Source of the DNA: Limnohabitans sp.
Lineage (GTDB): Bacteria; Pseudomonadota; Gammaproteobacteria; Burkholderiales; Burkholderiaceae_C
Assembly: GCA_018882835.1 (NCBI GenBank)
Contig: VERE01000010.1
Location: 1-64,000 of the forward strand
Length of the DNA: 64,000 nt
Reading direction: 5' to 3'
Shown here: positions 25,148 to 32,707 of the stretch, one piece after another
How the letters are laid out: every line of letters begins with the position of its first letter
How positions within the stretch are numbered: position 1 is the first letter of the stretch
The notes under the pieces: model-generated
What the model was told of the DNA's origin: nothing
Seen by the model: the letters and a program-made list of their open reading frames with translations, nothing else
Databases searched by the model: none
Made by a program: the position numbers and the translations under genes

Positions 25148-26157
25148 GCGCTCCCCCCACGCATGGGTTGACGCATCAAATGAAGCAAATAGATGCCGCC
25201 GACGACGGCGGTCACCACGCCCACGGGCAATTCACGTGGTGCCAGCAGGCCACGCGCCAGGACATCGGCAGCGCACAACAAAACGCCGCCTGCCAGCAGG
25301 GACAAGACGAGAAAACGCGCATGGCCTACCGATACGCGCGCACGCACAAGGTGCGGCGCGGCCAAGCCCACAAATGCGATCAGACCCGTTTGGGCCACCG
25401 AGGTGGCGGTCGCCAAAGCCAGCACAGCCACCAGTGCCATGCGGCCCGGCACCACACGCAAGCCCAGGCTCGAGGCCGTGCTTTCGCCCAGGGCCAAGCC
25501 ATCCAGCAAAGGGCTCAGGCCCCAGGCAGCCAAGGCACAGGTCAAACACACCCCCGCCATCAAGGCACAGGCTGTCCAATCGATCATGGCGGTCTGGCCC
25601 AGCATGAACGACTGCAACACTGGCCAGGCCTCGGGCGACCACTGCATGGCCAAGGAGGCCAAAGCGCCCAGCACCACGCCCACCACCACACCGGCCAGCA
25701 ACAAACGCACGGTTTGCTGAACGCCTTGTGCCAGGACCAGGGTGAGCAAGACCGCCAGCCAAGCGCCCACAAAGGCAGCGCCAGTCAACCCAAGCCGCAA
25801 CCAGCCCGACAGGCCCGCCTCATGGAGCCAGGGAGCGGCCCACGCGCCCACCAAGCCCAGCACCAATGCCACGCCCAATGAGGCGCCAGACGCACTGCCC
25901 AACAAGTAAGGGTCCGCCAGTGGGTTGCGAAACACGCCCTGCGCAATGGCACCTGCCAAGCCCAACAATGCACCTGCGAGCCAGGCGCCCAGGGTGCGCG
26001 GCAGGCGCAAATTCAGCACCACGTCGGCCAAGGCGGGATCATCTCGAAGCATGGGCCAAGTTGACAACCCCTGGCTGCCTGTCAACACGCCCAGCAACAG
26101 CACCAAAGCGGTCATTGCCAACCAACGCCACGCCCACGAACGCGCTGTGTCTTTCAT
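25144..26157 (-). CDS. btuC: Cobalamin-type ABC transporter permease (BtuC/FecCD family)
   Basis: A 337-residue inner-membrane permease of the BtuC/FecCD family with about ten predicted helices. Family segments are LRLPRTLGAWLAGALLGLAG (about 50-69), NPLADPYLLGSASGASLGV, and the C-terminal GLAAPHLVRARVSVGHARF and GVVTAVVGGIYLLHLM. The ATG at 26157 is chosen because it forms an ATGA overlap with the btuF-like gene; the eight codons upstream lie inside that gene. It forms the channel of the ABC importer and, by context, carries corrinoids. Confidence 0.9.
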   Translation of the reverse strand: MKDTARSWAWRWLAMTALVLLLGVLTGSQGLSTWPMLRDDPALADVVLNLRLPRTLGAWLAGALLGLAGAIAQGVFRNPLADPYLLGSASGASLGVALVLGLVGAWAAPWLHEAGLSGWLRLGLTGAAFVGAWLAVLLTLVLAQGVQQTVRLLLAGVVVGVVLGALASLAMQWSPEAWPVLQSFMLGQTAMIDWTACALMAGVCLTCALAAWGLSPLLDGLALGESTASSLGLRVVPGRMALVAVLALATATSVAQTGLIAFVGLAAPHLVRARVSVGHARFLVLSLLAGGVLLCAADVLARGLLAPRELPVGVVTAVVGGIYLLHLMRQPMRGGSA

Positions 26158-27029
26158 GTGGTGGCAAGCTTTCTCAGGCATTCGACAATGCCGCGTGCGG
26201 CGTCCACCATGCGCGGCCCGGAGCGCACCAGCACATCCACCTGGCTTCGGTCAAAAGCGCAGACCCGTTGCGCTCGCACCGCGCGCAAGCCCGCCCAGCC
26301 AGGACGCTTTTGCAATGATTCACCAGCTGTTTCTCCCAGCAAAATGAAGTCAGGGTCGGCACGCAAGACAAATTCCGGATTCAATTTCGGAAAGCTGCCG
26401 AGCGAACCAGGCACCACATTTTGCAAGCCCAGTGATTGCAGGATCTCGCCAATGAACGAAGCTTCGCTGGCGGCATAGCCACCAGCTCCCGCCTCAAAAT
26501 AAACACGGGCGTCACGCGCCGACGCCGGCAGATCCTGGGCAACACTGCGCAGACCCGCTTGCCAATCACGCCAAAGTTGGCCTGCACGCTGCGCTGGCTC
26601 GGGCAAACCCAGGACTTGCGCCAAAGTGAGCAGCACGCGCTGGACGTCAGCCATCGTCTGCGGCTCCAGAGCCAAGACTTTCAAGCCCAGTGATTCCAAA
26701 CGCGCTGTCACTCGCGAGGAGCGTGCGAGCAGCACCAAGTCGGGCTTCAAGCGCACCAGAGCCTCTACCTGCGTGTCTTCCAACCCGCCCAGGTGCGGCA
26801 GGCGCGCCACCGACTGTGGCCAGTTGGAATAACGGTCGACGCCCACCAGACGATCGCACGCGCCGAGCACGCACACCGTTTCGCTCAAGGATGGCAAGAG
26901 ACTGACAATGCGTTGCGGCGCGCGATCCACCGTCACTTGCACTTGCCGATCGTCTGTGACGGTCAAGGCTTGCAGGGTCCCGCATCCTAGGCACGCCAGC
27001 CACACCCAAAAGCGCAGGAGCTCACGCAT
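26154..27029 (-). CDS. btuF: Periplasmic cobalamin-type ABC substrate-binding protein
   Basis: A 291-residue helical-backbone binding protein. A short signal peptide (MRELLRFWVWLACLGCGTLQ, cleavage near residue 21) may include a lipobox-like LGCG at 14-17, so it could be a lipoprotein. The mature domain shows PQRIVSLLPSLSETVCVLGA, LGGLEDTQVEALVRLKPDLV and the C-terminal half with FILLGETAGESLQKRPGW. It delivers ligand to the BtuC/BtuD pair encoded downstream. It overlaps the preceding binding-protein gene by 8 bases. The corrinoid assignment comes from the riboswitch-controlled operon, while fold relatives bind haem or siderophores. Confidence 0.86.
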   Translation of the reverse strand: MRELLRFWVWLACLGCGTLQALTVTDDRQVQVTVDRAPQRIVSLLPSLSETVCVLGACDRLVGVDRYSNWPQSVARLPHLGGLEDTQVEALVRLKPDLVLLARSSRVTARLESLGLKVLALEPQTMADVQRVLLTLAQVLGLPEPAQRAGQLWRDWQAGLRSVAQDLPASARDARVYFEAGAGGYAASEASFIGEILQSLGLQNVVPGSLGSFPKLNPEFVLRADPDFILLGETAGESLQKRPGWAGLRAVRAQRVCAFDRSQVDVLVRSGPRMVDAARGIVECLRKLATT

Positions 27030-27825
27030 AGCGTTCCACCCATTGCTTCATCAGTTCATGCAATTGCTCGAAGCCATCTGTCAGGGCGGCAGGACCAGGC
27101 TGAAGAATATCGGCTGACTTGATCTCGAAAATCTGCGCATCCCGAACTGCAGGCAGCGCCGACCAACCCGGACGCGCAGACACTTTGTCGGGGCGAAATT
27201 TTTTGCCACACCAGGAGCCAATGACCATGTCCGGCGCGCGCGCCAGCACCAGCTCGTCGCTGGCCAGAATCCGGTTTTTACCCAGGGACTCGCGTGCCAG
27301 CTCCGGGAAGCAATCGTCCCCACCGGCCATGCCCATCAGTTCCGAGACCCAACGAATGGCGCTGATGCGCGGCTCGTCCCACTCCTCGAAATAGACCCGA
27401 GGCCGGCGGGGCCAGGCCTGTGTCAGCGCCTGCACCTGCAGCAGGCGCGCGCGCATGGCTTGCAGGCGCGCCAAGCCTTGCTCGGCCTCGCCCACCATGG
27501 CTGCAACCTGGTAAAGCATGGCAAAAATTTCGTCCACACTGCGCTGGTTGAACACTGTGACCTGAACGCCGGCCTTGATCAAGGCCGAGGCAATGTCGGC
27601 TTGCAAATCGGAAAAGCCGAATACGCAATCGGGCTCGAGGGCCAGGATCTTGTCCACCTTGGCGCTGAGAAACGCGCTGACCTTGGGCTTTTCCTGGCGG
27701 GCCCGGCGCGGGCGCACCGTGTAGCCCGAAATCCCCACAATCCGCGCCTCCTGCCCCAGGAGGTAAAGCCACTCGGTGGTTTCCTCGGTGAGGCAGATGA
27801 TGCGGGTTGGGAGGAGGTTTTTCAT
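27022..27825 (-). CDS. BtuF-like binding protein without a signal peptide
   Basis: A 267-residue protein with the same helical-backbone fold as BtuF (IICLTEETTEWLYLLGQEAR, VSAFLSAKVDKILALEPDCV, FEEWDEPRISAIRWVSELMG). It starts MKNLLPTRII, with no hydrophobic signal sequence, so it should stay in the cytoplasm unless the start is misplaced. No in-frame upstream start supplying a signal peptide fits before the btuB stop 12 bases away. The position between btuB and btuF in a riboswitch-controlled operon suggests handling of corrinoid inside the cell or a scavenging role. This is inference; the fold is clear and the function is not. Confidence 0.8.
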   Translation of the reverse strand: MKNLLPTRIICLTEETTEWLYLLGQEARIVGISGYTVRPRRARQEKPKVSAFLSAKVDKILALEPDCVFGFSDLQADIASALIKAGVQVTVFNQRSVDEIFAMLYQVAAMVGEAEQGLARLQAMRARLLQVQALTQAWPRRPRVYFEEWDEPRISAIRWVSELMGMAGGDDCFPELARESLGKNRILASDELVLARAPDMVIGSWCGKKFRPDKVSARPGWSALPAVRDAQIFEIKSADILQPGPAALTDGFEQLHELMKQWVERYA

Positions 27826-27837
27826 GGTGCGATCACA

Positions 27838-29760
27838 TCATTGTCCCTGGTAGCGCAGTCCCAACATGTAGGTTCTGGGAAAGTTGTTGTAACCTGCCAC
27901 ATGGAAATAGGTTCGATCCAGTGCATTGTTGACTGTGGCAGTGGCAGTCCAGGAGCGGTCCAGCGCTCGCTTGTAGCCAAGATTCAAAACAGCATATCCA
28001 GCGGTGTCAACTTTATTGGAGTCTGGGTCAAATGTTTTTCTTTTGGACGTGGCGAACAGCTTCGCCGTGACGTTGGACTTGGCATCGAGGGCATAGTCAG
28101 CATTCAAGGCGCCAAAATTTCTGGATTTGTTCATGATGGCCACGTTCGAGTTCACATTCACCGGTGTTTGGTGGGTAAAGGTGAAGCCGAAATTGAAGCG
28201 TCCAAAGCTTTGCCTGTAGGACGTCTCGATGCCCGAATTTTTAGCCTTGTTGACGTTCTCCAACTGCATGATGTTTTGCAGTGCCCAAAAGGGATCCGCC
28301 ACTTTTGTGTTGCCTACCGCGATCAAGTCTGTGTAGTCCACATGAAAAGCCACCATGCGCCATTGTTGCCGGGGGCTGCTGTACTGCAAGCCGATCTCCG
28401 TGCTCTGCGACTTTTCAGGTTTGAGAGTTTGGCTTCCACCAAAAGAAACATCGTACAACTGGCCCACGGTGGGCGCTTGCAAAGCATTTGAACGGGTCAA
28501 TGTGCCCTTATAGCCTCCTCCCAACTGGTACCCCGCCCCTAACAAATAAGTGTTCCCATGAATGTTGTGCGGCAACATTTCATGACCTAATGAGGCTTGG
28601 AAATTCCAGCGGTCCCGTGTGGCATTCAAACCACCATGAACACGCTGGGTGCCCATGGCGGGGTTGAGGCTCACCGGAATCTCAGACCAATCGGCCAAAT
28701 ACCCAGTGTGACTGGCATCCAATCTTGAGCGCGTGCTGGTGTAGCCAAAGCTAAGGATATCCCGTGCGGTCAGTTCGTATTCATTGCCCCAGCGCAATGT
28801 TTGATGCTTGGTGACAAACGAGCCATAGCTGGCATTCAATTGATTATTGGTGAGGGTTGATTGGTCGTTGATCGACTGTGACATTTGAAAGTTTGAATGC
28901 CAGTGTTTCGACATGCGTTGTTCAAGCTGCAAACCCAAGACCTCTGTTTTGGACCGATTTTTCCACTGATCAGCTGGGGAAGCCGCGTAGTTATTGTCAA
29001 ACTCCGAGCTGAGAAGGCTCCCCATGTAATGAAGCCTTAACTTCGTCGCTGCCGAGAAAGCGTGGGTCAGCGAGCCATTCACAAAATCATTGCGATAGCC
29101 ATTCAAGCCTGGGTTCACCGCCGGGTATTTCAAGTGCGAGAGCGCCTCAATGCCACGACTGCTGTTCTGCCCTATCGAAAATTGCATGTTGGTGTCGTCT
29201 GCTTTGCCCGACCAACCCACCGCAAGCTGTTGCGTTCCCTTGGAGCCCGCCGTCATGGCGGCATGAGCCCCTGAAGCAGAGCCCCCCTTCTCAGTAAAAA
29301 TCTGTATGACCCCTCCGACGGCGCCCGGGCCGTACACAGCGGATGCATTTCCGCGCAGTATTTCAATGCGCTCGATCAGTTGCAATGGAATGGTTTCCAG
29401 AGGTGACAAGGCGCCAATGGTTCCTTGCGCAGAAAAAGGGATGCCATCTACAAGAACCAGGGTCTGTGAACTACTGGCCCCCCTGGCATAAATGGAGATG
29501 GGGCTGCCCGGACCGCCCATGCGAGACAACTCAATGCCAGGAATACCCTGCAGCACGCTGAAGATGTCGTCGAAATTTTGCTGTTGGATCTCATTTCGAG
29601 TGATCACTGAAACAGCCGGCAAGACCTCGGCCAAAGGCTCGGCAATGCGCGAGGCTATGACCACTTGGGTGTCCAGCGTTTGCGCAGCAAGGGGGGAGGA
29701 GAAAAACACGGCACAAGCCGCAGCGGAAGCGCCCGAAGCGCAAATTTGTTTGATTTTCAT
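27838..29760 (-). CDS. btuB: TonB-dependent outer-membrane cobalamin receptor
   Basis: A 640-residue outer-membrane beta-barrel receptor. It has a signal peptide (MKIKQICASGASAAAC, cleavage near residue 26 after LAA), a TonB box-like DTQVVIAS (about 29-36), a plug domain (VLPAVSVITRNEIQQQNFDD, SVLQGIPGIELSRMGGPG, SISIYARG-like residues, LVDGIPFSAQGTIG) and a barrel of alternating strands ending at LGLRYQGQ. Cobalamin specificity is supported by the riboswitch in its leader and by the ABC genes downstream. The ATG at 29760 begins the signal peptide; the longer frame to 30117 crosses the riboswitch and is rejected. The ribosome binding site is weak, as expected for a riboswitch-controlled start. 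Confidence 0.9.
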   Translation of the reverse strand: MKIKQICASGASAAACAVFFSSPLAAQTLDTQVVIASRIAEPLAEVLPAVSVITRNEIQQQNFDDIFSVLQGIPGIELSRMGGPGSPISIYARGASSSQTLVLVDGIPFSAQGTIGALSPLETIPLQLIERIEILRGNASAVYGPGAVGGVIQIFTEKGGSASGAHAAMTAGSKGTQQLAVGWSGKADDTNMQFSIGQNSSRGIEALSHLKYPAVNPGLNGYRNDFVNGSLTHAFSAATKLRLHYMGSLLSSEFDNNYAASPADQWKNRSKTEVLGLQLEQRMSKHWHSNFQMSQSINDQSTLTNNQLNASYGSFVTKHQTLRWGNEYELTARDILSFGYTSTRSRLDASHTGYLADWSEIPVSLNPAMGTQRVHGGLNATRDRWNFQASLGHEMLPHNIHGNTYLLGAGYQLGGGYKGTLTRSNALQAPTVGQLYDVSFGGSQTLKPEKSQSTEIGLQYSSPRQQWRMVAFHVDYTDLIAVGNTKVADPFWALQNIMQLENVNKAKNSGIETSYRQSFGRFNFGFTFTHQTPVNVNSNVAIMNKSRNFGALNADYALDAKSNVTAKLFATSKRKTFDPDSNKVDTAGYAVLNLGYKRALDRSWTATATVNNALDRTYFHVAGYNNFPRTYMLGLRYQGQ

Positions 29761-29839
29761 GTGATCTGACCCACAGAGAGCCCTCACCGCCTTCCCCGAC
29801 AGTGCTTGGGCGTCACAGCGATGCGCAAGCGCACCACCA

Positions 29840-30055
29840 CCTTGTTGGCCGGTATCCGGGCTGGCGAAGACAACCTCGTCCGCCTTCCCAGATGCTTGTT
29901 CAAGGCATCCAGTGGCTTGTTTGGACGGGGCGGCACCTTGCAAAAGGCACGTTCGCTTGACCGTTGCGGGGGCAGCGCAGGCTGGGTCGGTTCGGCGGAA
30001 CCTTCTCTCCTGCTTCCCGTTGAACTGCTGCGTGTGAACCACGCTGCGAGCACCA
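29840..30055 (-). promoter_or_regulatory. Cobalamin riboswitch (btuB leader)
   Basis: Read on the minus strand, this leader shows the ordered landmarks of a cobalamin riboswitch. GGTGC opens it at about 30054. AACGGGAAGC lies near 30020. The conserved core GCTGCCCCCGCAACGGT lies near 29975-29959. GCCACTGGATG is near 29912, followed by CTGGGAAGGCGGACGAGG at about 29892-29875. The B12-box-like GCCAGCCCGGATACCGGCC closes the aptamer at 29865-29848. Binding of adenosyl- or aquocobalamin would switch off btuB expression. About 80 bases between the aptamer and the btuB ATG form the expression platform, probably hiding the ribosome binding site. A covariance-model search was not possible here, but the motif order is distinctive. 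Confidence 0.93.
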
Positions 30056-30064
30056 ACAGCAGCT

Positions 30065-30070
30065 ATTGTA
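30065..30070 (-). promoter_or_regulatory. Predicted -10 element for the riboswitch-btuB transcript
   Basis: TACAAT on the minus strand places the transcription start at about 30058, a few bases ahead of the first conserved riboswitch base. The -35 region (about 30088-30093) is poor. The element lies within the 5' flank of the divergent gene at 30105, so the two promoters overlap. Confidence 0.55.
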
Positions 30071-30104
30071 GGCAGAAGCCTTGCATGGACCTTAAAATAA
30101 CAAT

Positions 30105-30329
30105 ATGGCCAATCCATCCCTGCTCGATCAAATCACCGAACGCGTGGAGCGTTTGCTGGTTCGCCATGAGGAACTGCAGCGCACCAACGCATTGTTGTCG
30201 GCGCAGGTCTCTCAACTTTCCCATGAGCGTGACACGCTGAAATCCAGGCTCAATGTGGCGCGTACCCGCATTGACGCCCTGCTAGAGCGCCTGCCCGAGG
30301 ACCTGGCCAGCAGCAAGGACAATGAATGA
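30105..30329 (+). CDS. Small coiled-coil protein, TIGR02449/ZapB-like, upstream of zapA
   Basis: A 74-residue protein predicted to be one long coiled coil (about 5-65, with heptad-like leucines in VERLLVRHEELQRTNALLS and HERDTLKSRLNVARTRIDAL). The short coiled-coil proteins encoded before zapA in beta- and gammaproteobacteria look like this and are thought to act in cell division. It overlaps zapA by ATGA, so the two are translationally coupled. A TAAAAT element at 30093-30098 would put the transcription start at or next to the ATG, and no Shine-Dalgarno sequence is visible, so the message may be leaderless. The division role is inferred from neighbourhood. Confidence 0.8.
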   Translation: MANPSLLDQITERVERLLVRHEELQRTNALLSAQVSQLSHERDTLKSRLNVARTRIDALLERLPEDLASSKDNE

Positions 30330-30622
30330 AGCAAGTCGAAGTTCAAATCATGGGCCAGGGCTATGTGCTGGGCTGTCCCGAAGGTGGCGAACAACGCCTG
30401 ACAGCAGCAGTGGACCGGGTCGATAGCGCGATGTGCAAGATACGCGATGCTGGAAAAATCAAGGCACGAGACCGCATCGCAGTGCTGGCCGCACTGAACC
30501 TGGCCTTTGACCTCACCGAAAAAGCGCCGGCCACTGCCGACGCTCCAGCAGACGGGCAACAGCTGCAAGACCTCTTGAACCGATTGGATACCGCCCTGGG
30601 TGTGGATGGCCAATTGCTTTGA
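30326..30622 (+). CDS. zapA: Cell division protein ZapA
   Basis: A 98-residue FtsZ-associated protein that bundles protofilaments at the Z ring. The N-terminal beta-hairpin domain shows VEVQIMGQGYVLGCPEGGEQ (about 4-23), followed by RLTAAVDRVDSAMCKIRDAG and the family-typical RDRIAVLAALNLAFDL (about 49-64), then a C-terminal helix for coiled-coil dimerisation. It overlaps the upstream coiled-coil gene by four bases. The 6S RNA gene follows 64 bases after its stop, a conserved arrangement in proteobacteria and useful independent support for both assignments. Confidence 0.94.
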   Translation: MKQVEVQIMGQGYVLGCPEGGEQRLTAAVDRVDSAMCKIRDAGKIKARDRIAVLAALNLAFDLTEKAPATADAPADGQQLQDLLNRLDTALGVDGQLL

Positions 30623-30673
30623 CAGTTTGCCCCCAGAGCGACACCCAGCGCTGCAAATGACGCACCCTTCTTT

Positions 30674-30679
30674 TACAAT
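30674..30679 (+). promoter_or_regulatory. Predicted -10 element of 6S RNA
   Basis: TACAAT lies seven bases before the predicted first base of the 6S RNA terminal stem. No convincing -35 hexamer is found 16-18 bases upstream (CTGCAA/TGCAAA). Confidence 0.6.
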
Positions 30680-30685
30680 GAAAGC

Positions 30686-30860
30686 GTCTGCAAAACCGCT
30701 GGGCTTTATATTTCCTTGAACCAATGCTCTTATGAGCCAGGGCTTGGAACATCGACTGGGGAGCGTGATCGTCTCGCGTCAGATGAACCCAACGCCAGTC
30801 TGACCTCGCCCACCTGAACCCCTGCGTTCAGGATGACGGTCCGGTGGCTTTTGCAGACAC
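30686..30860 (+). ncRNA. ssrS: 6S RNA
   Basis: A non-coding stretch of about 175 bases directly downstream of zapA, the usual location of ssrS. Its ends pair: GTCTGCAAAACCGCTGGG at 30686-30703 is complementary, with small bulges, to the region CCGGTGGCTTTTGCAGAC ending at 30858, forming the closing stem. Inside are the CCTTGAACC and CCTGCGTTCAGG segments and a largely unpaired centre that would imitate an open promoter and bind sigma-70 RNA polymerase. The length matches the family. It overlaps the spurious upstream part of the TauE/SafE open frame. Ends are estimates, good to a few bases. Confidence 0.85.
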
Positions 30861-30889
30861 CTTCTACCTTTTCCACAGATCGGCCCCCC

Positions 30890-31705
30890 ATGGACCTGCA
30901 GTTACACGTGATTCTCGAACTTGCCACCCTGGGCATCTGCACTGGATTTCTGGCTGGCTTGCTGGGTATTGGCGGTGGCATGATCATGGTCCCTTTCCTG
31001 ACCATTCTTTTGTCCAACAAAGGGGTCGGTGCCGATCTGGCCGTCAAGATGGCCATTGCCACCTCCATGGCCACCATCATCTTCACCTCCATCTCCAGTG
31101 TGCGCGCCCACCACAAGCGCGGCGCAGTGCGTTGGGACCTGGTCAAAGGCTTGGCCCCTGGCATCGTGCTGGGCAGTGCCATTGCCAGCGTGGGCGTTTT
31201 TGCCATGCTCAAGGGCGCTTCATTGGCGATTTTCTTTGGCTTGTTTGTGGGCTTCTCGGCCACCCAAATGTTTCTGGACAAGAAGCCGGCACCGTCGCGC
31301 CAAATGCCCGGCTTTGGCGGCCAATTGGCCGCCGGCGGGGTGATCGGGTTTTTGTCAGGCCTGGTGGGCGCGGGCGGCGGCTTCATCAGCGTGCCCTTCA
31401 TGGCCTGGTGCAATATTGCCATTCACAACGCGGTGGCCACCAGTGCTGCCCTGGGTTTTCCGATCGCCGTGGCCAACGTGGCCGGGTATGTCGTGAGCGG
31501 CCTGAAGGTTGAAAACCTGCCCAGCGGAGCCTTCGGTTACATCTGGGTGCCGGCCCTGGTGGTGATCGCGCTGTGCAGCGTGTTCACGGCACCGCTCGGA
31601 GCCAAAGCCGCGCACAGCCTGCCGGTGAAAAAGCTCAAGCGGATTTTTGCCAGCATTTTGTATTTGCTGGCGGCCTACATGTTCTACAAGGGCTTCAGCA
31701 GCTGA
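30890..31705 (+). CDS. TSUP (TauE/SafE) family membrane transporter
   Basis: A 271-residue inner-membrane protein with about eight predicted helices. The family repeats are visible twice: FLAGLLGIGGGMIMVPFLTI near the N-terminus and GFLSGLVGAGGGFISVPFMA in the second half. Relatives export sulfite, sulfonates or other organosulfur or organic anions. The ATG at 30890 removes an N-terminal extension that lies within the 6S RNA gene. It stands alone, converging with a Bug receptor gene whose stop is adjacent at 31706. The substrate is unknown. Confidence 0.9.
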   Translation: MDLQLHVILELATLGICTGFLAGLLGIGGGMIMVPFLTILLSNKGVGADLAVKMAIATSMATIIFTSISSVRAHHKRGAVRWDLVKGLAPGIVLGSAIASVGVFAMLKGASLAIFFGLFVGFSATQMFLDKKPAPSRQMPGFGGQLAAGGVIGFLSGLVGAGGGFISVPFMAWCNIAIHNAVATSAALGFPIAVANVAGYVVSGLKVENLPSGAFGYIWVPALVVIALCSVFTAPLGAKAAHSLPVKKLKRIFASILYLLAAYMFYKGFSS

Positions 31706-32683
31706 TCAGGCATCGACCTGAACTTTGGCGTCCTTCACGACGCGCGCCCATTTTTGCTGTTCGCTGCGAATGAATTCAGAGAACTTCTCTGGGGTACCGC
31801 CACCGTCCTCGGCGCCATATTGCTCGAACTTTTCGATCACATCGGGCATGGCCATCACACGGTTCATGTCTTCGTTCATGCGTTTCACCATGGCGGCAGG
31901 CAGGCGGCCAGGGGCCACCATGCCGTACCAGGTGGTGGCATCAAACCCGGCAAAGCCTTGTTCATCCATGGTCGGCACATTGGGATGGCCTTTGGCGCGC
32001 TTGGTACGGGTTTGCGCCAAGGGCACGGCCTTGCCCGCCTTCACATGGGGGGTGGCCGAGGTCATGGTTTCAAAACAGTATTGCACCTGGCCCCCAATCA
32101 GGTCGGTCAAGGCAGGACCGGAGCCTTTGTAGGGAACATGCAGTGCGTCAATACCCGCACGCAGCTTGAACATCTCCAGGGCCAAATGCTGCGCAGAGCC
32201 GCCACCGGCCGAGGCAAAGCTGATTTTGCCGGGTTGCTGCTTGCAAAGGGCGACCAAATCTTGAACCGTCTTCGCAGGCTGCTGCGTGTTGCAAATGAGC
32301 AAGTTCGGCGTCACCCCCACCAGGGCAATGGGCGTGAAGTCGCGTTCGATCTGGTAGCCCAGCTTGGGTTGCAGGCTTGGTGCGATGGCATGGCTGTTGA
32401 TGTGGGCCATCAGCAAGGTGTTGCCATCGGCAGGTTGCTTGGCCACAAAGTCTGCGGCAATCACGCCAGCGGCACCGGCCTTGTTTTCGATCACCACGGA
32501 AGTGTTCCAGAGGGCTTGCAGCTTGACGGCCATGACGCGCGCCAGGGCATCGGTGCCACCGCCCGGCGGGAACCCCACGATCACACGGATCGGCCCCGCC
32601 GGCAAGGTTTGGGCGCGCAACGTGGGCGCCCCAAGCAAAGCAACGCCCGCACTCGCAGCCGTCAACAAGGTTCTACGTTTCAT
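31706..32683 (-). CDS. Bug-family tripartite tricarboxylate transporter substrate-binding protein
   Basis: A 325-residue periplasmic binding protein. The signal peptide MKRRTLLTAASAGVALLGAP has a twin-arginine-like start (KRRTLL) and cleavage near LRAQ at residue 25. IVGFPPGGGTDALARVMAV and HVPYKGSGPALTDLIGGQ are Bug marks. GGAGG five bases before 32683 supports this ATG over the in-frame GTG two codons upstream. It starts 24 bases after the aminotransferase gene and probably shares its transcript, so the ligand may be an acid of the glyoxylate or 2-hydroxyacid type. No transporter membrane genes are nearby. Confidence 0.92.
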   Translation of the reverse strand: MKRRTLLTAASAGVALLGAPTLRAQTLPAGPIRVIVGFPPGGGTDALARVMAVKLQALWNTSVVIENKAGAAGVIAADFVAKQPADGNTLLMAHINSHAIAPSLQPKLGYQIERDFTPIALVGVTPNLLICNTQQPAKTVQDLVALCKQQPGKISFASAGGGSAQHLALEMFKLRAGIDALHVPYKGSGPALTDLIGGQVQYCFETMTSATPHVKAGKAVPLAQTRTKRAKGHPNVPTMDEQGFAGFDATTWYGMVAPGRLPAAMVKRMNEDMNRVMAMPDVIEKFEQYGAEDGGGTPEKFSEFIRSEQQKWARVVKDAKVQVDA

Positions 32684-32707
32684 GCTCACCTCCGAGAGAA
32701 CAAAAGA

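Noticed and set aside
29761-30117. N-terminal extension of the btuB frame to 759 residues
   Set aside because: It crosses the cobalamin riboswitch, has no family similarity, and the signal peptide starts at 29760.
30619-30624. TTGACA as the -35 element of the 6S RNA promoter
   Set aside because: It is about 50 bases from the -10 element and overlaps the end of zapA; the spacing is wrong.
30833-30889. Upstream start of the TauE/SafE gene
   Set aside because: It lies within the 6S RNA terminal stem and lacks transporter-like residues.
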